This document shows positions 60,443 to 64,000 of a DNA stretch of 64,000 bases, piece by piece. The stretch comes from Dryocola sp032000125. Its GTDB lineage: Bacteria; Pseudomonadota; Gammaproteobacteria; Enterobacterales; Enterobacteriaceae. The position numbers and the translations under genes were made by a program. Under the pieces are notes generated by a model. That model saw only the letters and a list, made by a program, of their open reading frames with translations, made no database searches and was not told where the DNA came from. Position 1 is the stretch's first letter. Every line of letters begins with the position of its first letter. The stretch lies in contig DAMALH010000021.1 in the NCBI GenBank assembly GCA_032000125.1, positions 15,942 to 79,941 on the forward strand, written 5' to 3'.

Positions 60443-61516
60443 TTAATCCGCTATTTTACCCTGATCCACGGCGAACATCTTTGAATTTTTGTCCGCCATA
60501 TCCATTACGTGCTCAGCGCTTATCGCGCTGACGAAAACCTGTGATTCAGTGGCCTTTAACCGGCTGGCTAACAGACCACGACGAGCATCATCCAGTTCAG
60601 AGGCAAAATCATCTATCAGATACAGGCAACGCCGCCCGTTCTGTCGGGTGAGAAACTCACCCTGCGCCAGTCTTAAGGCGCACATCAGTAACTTAAGCTG
60701 CCCGCGGGACAGGGTGTCCTCAACGGGCGCGCCGTCGGCACGAATGCGAAAATCAGCTTTGTGCGGGCCGTGAGCGGTATAGGTCAGCATGCGATCGCGT
60801 TCGAAGCTGCGCTCCAGTACCTCACCATAATCGCTCTCTTTTTCCCAGCCGCGCTGAAAAGAGAAGCTCAGTGAAAACTCCGGCAAAAATTGTGCGCAGG
60901 TATCGGCCATGTCATCCGCAATAGCGGCGCTGTATTCAGCGCGCCAGCGGCTGATTTGTTCCGCCAGAGGAATAAGTTCTTTATCCCACGGGCGTAGCTG
61001 CGCGTAGCGTGTCACCTGCCGCAGCGCGGCGTTGCGTTGCTTAAGCAGGCGCTTGAGGTTGCTCCAGGCAACAAAAAAGCCCGGTTCGTTGTGGAAACAG
61101 CCCCAATCGAGGAAAGCTCTACGGTATTTGGGGCCGCCATTGAGCAAAGTAAACCCCTCGGGGGTAATGAGTTGCATCGGCATCAGCAGCGCCAGCTCCG
61201 CTACTTTGTGGCCATCGCTGCCGTCGATGCGTACTTTACTGTCACCCGCGCGGTCTTTTGTCAGGCCAACTGAGGTTTCCCTGTCGCTATCCTGTAACCG
61301 TCCATGCAACACAAAAGCGTCCTGTTCGTGGCGAATAACGCGCTCAATCTTCACGCTGCGGAAAGCGCGGCCGTGCCCCAGGGTATAAATCGCCTCAAGC
61401 ACGCTGGTTTTACCGCTGCCGTTGGCGCCCACCAGGAAGTTAAAACCGGGACAGAGCGCCAGATCGGCGTTTTCAATATTGCGAAAATCTTTAATTAACA
61501 GCCGGGTGAGCGACAT
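60443..61516 (-). CDS. recF: DNA replication and repair protein RecF
   Basis: A 357-residue SMC-like ATPase as in E. coli RecF. Walker A is GANGSGKTSVLEAIYTL, the signature motif lies near LSRGQLKLL, and Walker B is LYLIDDFASELD. RecF helps load RecA at gaps with RecOR. Its start codon immediately follows the dnaN stop; it lies in the conserved order dnaA-dnaN-recF-gyrB. Confidence 0.98.
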   Translation of the reverse strand: MSLTRLLIKDFRNIENADLALCPGFNFLVGANGSGKTSVLEAIYTLGHGRAFRSVKIERVIRHEQDAFVLHGRLQDSDRETSVGLTKDRAGDSKVRIDGSDGHKVAELALLMPMQLITPEGFTLLNGGPKYRRAFLDWGCFHNEPGFFVAWSNLKRLLKQRNAALRQVTRYAQLRPWDKELIPLAEQISRWRAEYSAAIADDMADTCAQFLPEFSLSFSFQRGWEKESDYGEVLERSFERDRMLTYTAHGPHKADFRIRADGAPVEDTLSRGQLKLLMCALRLAQGEFLTRQNGRRCLYLIDDFASELDDARRGLLASRLKATESQVFVSAISAEHVMDMADKNSKMFAVDQGKIAD

Positions 61517-62617
61517 CTACAGTCTCATTGGCATCACAACATAGGCCGCCGCCTGAGAAGCCGCGTCTTCAATCTGCACGCTGGAAACCGAGTCGGTCAG
61601 CAGGATACGCACGTTTTCGCACTTCAGCGCGTTGAGCACATCCAGCACGTAGCTGACGTTAAAGCCAATTTCCAGATCGGCGCCGTCGTAGGACACGTCC
61701 AGAATTTCTTCTGCTTCTTCCTGCTCCGGGTTGTTAGCGGTGATTTTTATCTGGTTCTGGCTGACATACAGACGCACGCCGCGGAATTTCTCATTTGAGA
61801 GGATTGCCGCACGGGCAAACGCCTGCTTGAGCAGATCGCAGCCGGCATCGAGGTGCTTATCCGGGTTCTTCGGCAATACGCGACGATAATCCGGGAAGCG
61901 GCCGTCTACCAGCTTGGAAGTAAAGATAAAATCGCCGACGTGCGCTCGAATGTTGTTGCTGCCGATCTGCACGCGCAGCGGGGTGTCGCCGCCGTCCAGC
62001 ATACGCATCAGTTCAATCACGCCCTTACGCGGCACGATCACCGAATGGTTTGGCAGCGCCTGACCAATCGGCATTGAGCAAACGGCAAGACGGTGTCCGT
62101 CGGTTGCTACCGTGCGCAGCTCTTCCCCTTCGGTTTCAAACAGCATGCCGTTGAGGTAATAACGCACGTCCTGATGCGCCATAGAAAACTGCGTGGCTTC
62201 GATCAGGCGTTTCATGGTCGCCTGGGGGAGCGTAAATTCCACTTCGCTCTGCCAGTCGTCCAGGTTCGGGAAATCTGTCGCCGGCAAGGTGGACAGCGAG
62301 AAGCGGCTGCGTCCGGAGCGCACCAGCATACGGTCGCCCTCAAGCTGTACGGCGATTTCAGCGCCTTCCGGCAGGCCGCGACAGATGTCGAAGAATTTGC
62401 GGGCAGGCACGGTGGTTGCGCCCGGCTCGTGCGGCTGCACCAGCGCCACGCGCGCGACCATCTCCATTTCCAGGTCGGTCCCGGTTAAAGAGAGCGCGCC
62501 CTCCGCCACCTGCAACAGCAAATTGCCGAGAATCGGTAACGTCGGACGGCCACCCAGCGGGCCACTCACCTGTTGCAGCGGTTTTAATAAAGTTTCACGT
62601 TCAACGGTAAATTTCAT
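61517..62617 (-). CDS. dnaN: DNA polymerase III beta sliding clamp
   Basis: A 366-residue clamp, the same length as E. coli DnaN, beginning MKFTVERETLLKPLQQVSGPLGGRPTLPILGNLLLQV and ending AAYVVMPMRL. It dimerises around DNA and holds polymerase III and other partners. It begins four bases after dnaA ends and is cotranscribed with it. Confidence 0.99.
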   Translation of the reverse strand: MKFTVERETLLKPLQQVSGPLGGRPTLPILGNLLLQVAEGALSLTGTDLEMEMVARVALVQPHEPGATTVPARKFFDICRGLPEGAEIAVQLEGDRMLVRSGRSRFSLSTLPATDFPNLDDWQSEVEFTLPQATMKRLIEATQFSMAHQDVRYYLNGMLFETEGEELRTVATDGHRLAVCSMPIGQALPNHSVIVPRKGVIELMRMLDGGDTPLRVQIGSNNIRAHVGDFIFTSKLVDGRFPDYRRVLPKNPDKHLDAGCDLLKQAFARAAILSNEKFRGVRLYVSQNQIKITANNPEQEEAEEILDVSYDGADLEIGFNVSYVLDVLNALKCENVRILLTDSVSSVQIEDAASQAAAYVVMPMRL

Positions 62618-62621
62618 AGCG

Positions 62622-64000
62622 TCACGAAGATAATGTTCTGATTAGGTTGGAGAAATCTTCTTTGATGTCGTGGCTTTCTTCACGCAACTGTTCGATTTTA
62701 CGACAGGCGTGCAGCACGGTGGTATGGTCGCGGCCACCAAAGGCATCACCGATTTCCGGCAGGCTATGGTTCGTCAGCTCTTTTGCCAGCGCCATCGCCA
62801 TCTGACGCGGGCGGGCAACGGAGCGGGAGCGACGTTTGGAAAGCAGGTCGGCTACCTTGATTTTATAATACTCGGCCACCGTTTTCTGAATATTGTCGAT
62901 GGTGACGAGCTTCTCCTGCAGCGCCAGCAGATCGCGCAGCGCTTCACGCACGAAGTCGATAGTGATAGCACGGCCGGTGAAGTTGGCGTTAGCAATAACG
63001 CGGTTCAGCGCCCCTTCCAGCTCACGTACGTTTGAGCGAAGGCGCTTGGCAATAAAGAAGGCGACTTCGCCCGGCAGCCGAATGTCATTCTCGTCGGCTT
63101 TTTTCATCAGGATCGCCACGCGGGTTTCTAACTCTGGCGGTTCGATAGCCACGGTCAGCCCCCAGCCAAAGCGGGATTTCAGACGATCCTCAACGCCGTT
63201 GATCTCTTTTGGATAACGATCGGAGGTGAGAATGATCTGTTGATTACCTTCCAGCAGGGCGTTGAAGGTATGGAAAAATTCTTCCTGCGAGCGTTCTTTA
63301 TTGGCAAAAAACTGAATGTCATCGATAAGCAGCGCGTCCACCGAGCGGTAGTAACGCTTGAACTCTTCTATCGCGTTGTTCTGCAGGGCCTTAACCATAT
63401 CCTGGACGAAACGCTCGGAGTGCATATACACCACTTTGGCGTTCGGCTTACGGGCAATGATGCCGTTTCCCACCGCGTGCAACAGGTGAGTTTTACCTAA
63501 GCCGGTTCCGCCATAGAGGAAAAGAGGGTTGTACGCGCCGCCGGGGTTATCGGCCACCTGACGCGCCGCCGCGCGAGCCAGCTGGTTTGACTTACCTTCA
63601 ACGAAGTTATCAAAGGTGTGCTTCAGGTTAACGTTAGACCGGTAAGACTGCGCTGCGGGTGCCGGAAGATTGTCCCAGCTTGGACGCATCGGCGCCGCCG
63701 CTCTTGCCGTTTGCGCAGGAGCCGCGGTCGCAACGGCCTGATGATTGAGGATCTGGCTGACGGGTTTGCTGCCAACTTCAAAGCGCAGCAATGGCGCATC
63801 GGCGCCACAAAAATCGTTAAGCAATCCGTTGATATTATTGAGGTATTTATCCCTTACCCAATCGAGCACAAACCGGTTTGGCGCATAAAGGGCCAGCGTG
63901 TTATCACTCAGTTCCGCCTGTAGGGGGCGTATCCACATACTGAACTCTGTGGCTGGTAACTCATCCTGCAATCGGGCAAGACACTGCTGCCAAAGCGAAA
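62622..64000 (-). CDS. dnaA: Chromosomal replication initiator DnaA (5' end outside the window)
   Basis: The initiator of chromosome replication. The frame is open to the window edge and reads SLWQQCLARLQDELPATEF at its N-terminus, so only about four codons and the start are missing. Domain III has Walker A (GGTGLGKTHLLHAVGN) and Walker B (ALLIDDIQFF); domain IV has the DnaA-box recognition motif (GGRDHTTVLHACRKIEQL). The visible part is 458 codons plus stop, close to the 467-residue E. coli protein. An internal TTG at 63971 is not the start. Confidence 0.99.
   Translation of the reverse strand, partial: SLWQQCLARLQDELPATEFSMWIRPLQAELSDNTLALYAPNRFVLDWVRDKYLNNINGLLNDFCGADAPLLRFEVGSKPVSQILNHQAVATAAPAQTARAAAPMRPSWDNLPAPAAQSYRSNVNLKHTFDNFVEGKSNQLARAAARQVADNPGGAYNPLFLYGGTGLGKTHLLHAVGNGIIARKPNAKVVYMHSERFVQDMVKALQNNAIEEFKRYYRSVDALLIDDIQFFANKERSQEEFFHTFNALLEGNQQIILTSDRYPKEINGVEDRLKSRFGWGLTVAIEPPELETRVAILMKKADENDIRLPGEVAFFIAKRLRSNVRELEGALNRVIANANFTGRAITIDFVREALRDLLALQEKLVTIDNIQKTVAEYYKIKVADLLSKRRSRSVARPRQMAMALAKELTNHSLPEIGDAFGGRDHTTVLHACRKIEQLREESHDIKEDFSNLIRTLSS

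Noticed and set aside
1..64000. CRISPR arrays, insertion sequences, prophage or integrase genes
   Set aside because: No regularly spaced repeats, transposase or integrase were seen in any frame.

Overview
The window is a contiguous stretch of an enterobacterial (Enterobacteriaceae) chromosome ending at the dnaA-dnaN-recF-gyrB replication block, so it lies next to the origin region. Many proteins are recognisable as close relatives of E. coli K-12 products (FdoGHI, EmrD, YidGHJKL, YidE, IbpAB, YidQR, DgoRKADT, YidAB). The order emrD-yidGHJKL-yidE-ibpBA-yidQR-dgo-yidAB-gyrB follows the E. coli 83-min region. It is not E. coli: cheV, a PTS/phosphofructokinase/aldolase operon, a B3-type metallo-beta-lactamase operon, a TRAP transporter cluster and a nucleoside-hydrolase cluster are added, and fdhD-fdoGHI-fdhE and selC sit far closer to gyrB than in K-12. 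Genus is not resolved.

Layout. 0-6 kb: cheV, then a leftward operon encoding a phosphofructokinase-like kinase, UlaA/UlaB/UlaC-type PTS subunits, a class II ketose-bisphosphate aldolase, a small unknown protein and a P-loop kinase, preceded by a perfect CRP site. 6.5-13 kb: fdhD diverging from fdoGHI-fdhE; fdoG is read through an in-frame UGA (Sec196) followed by a SECIS hairpin. 13-15.5 kb: an ECF sigma factor coupled to a His-rich membrane protein, a DUF1543 protein, and tRNA-Sec (selC). 15.5-20.4 kb: an operon of MFS exporter, B3 metallo-beta-lactamase, VOC protein and a glycosidase-like exported protein, with a divergent AraC regulator and a GNAT acetyltransferase. 20.5-26 kb: a TRAP transporter with LacI regulator, SDR dehydrogenase and RbsD/FucU-type mutarotase. 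26.4-28 kb: exported and lipoprotein genes and a DUF1349 protein. 28.1-30.1 kb: the SOS toxin locus istR/tisB, then emrD. 30.1-33.8 kb: nucleoside hydrolase, LacI regulator and MHS-family symporter with two palindromic operators. 33.8-36.2 kb: a polar amino-acid ABC transporter with an ARG-box-like site. 36.2-49.4 kb: GH5-like protein, the yid genes, an alcohol dehydrogenase facing a YqhC-like regulator, yidE, heat-shock ibpAB with RNA thermometers, yidQR. 49.6-58 kb: the complete D-galactonate operon, yidAB, an oxidoreductase and its divergent LysR regulator. 58-64 kb: gyrB, recF, dnaN and dnaA (5' end just outside the window).

The window combines housekeeping replication genes with small, self-regulated catabolic or resistance modules: each accessory cluster carries its own regulator or a visible operator. 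The most noteworthy points are the PTS-kinase-aldolase pathway whose kinase has an altered sugar pocket, the chromosomal B3 metallo-beta-lactamase operon beside selC, the ECF/His-rich pair, and the tisB/istR locus in which antisense complementarity can be read from the sequence. All family calls are from reading motifs and remembered reference proteins; no database search was run.
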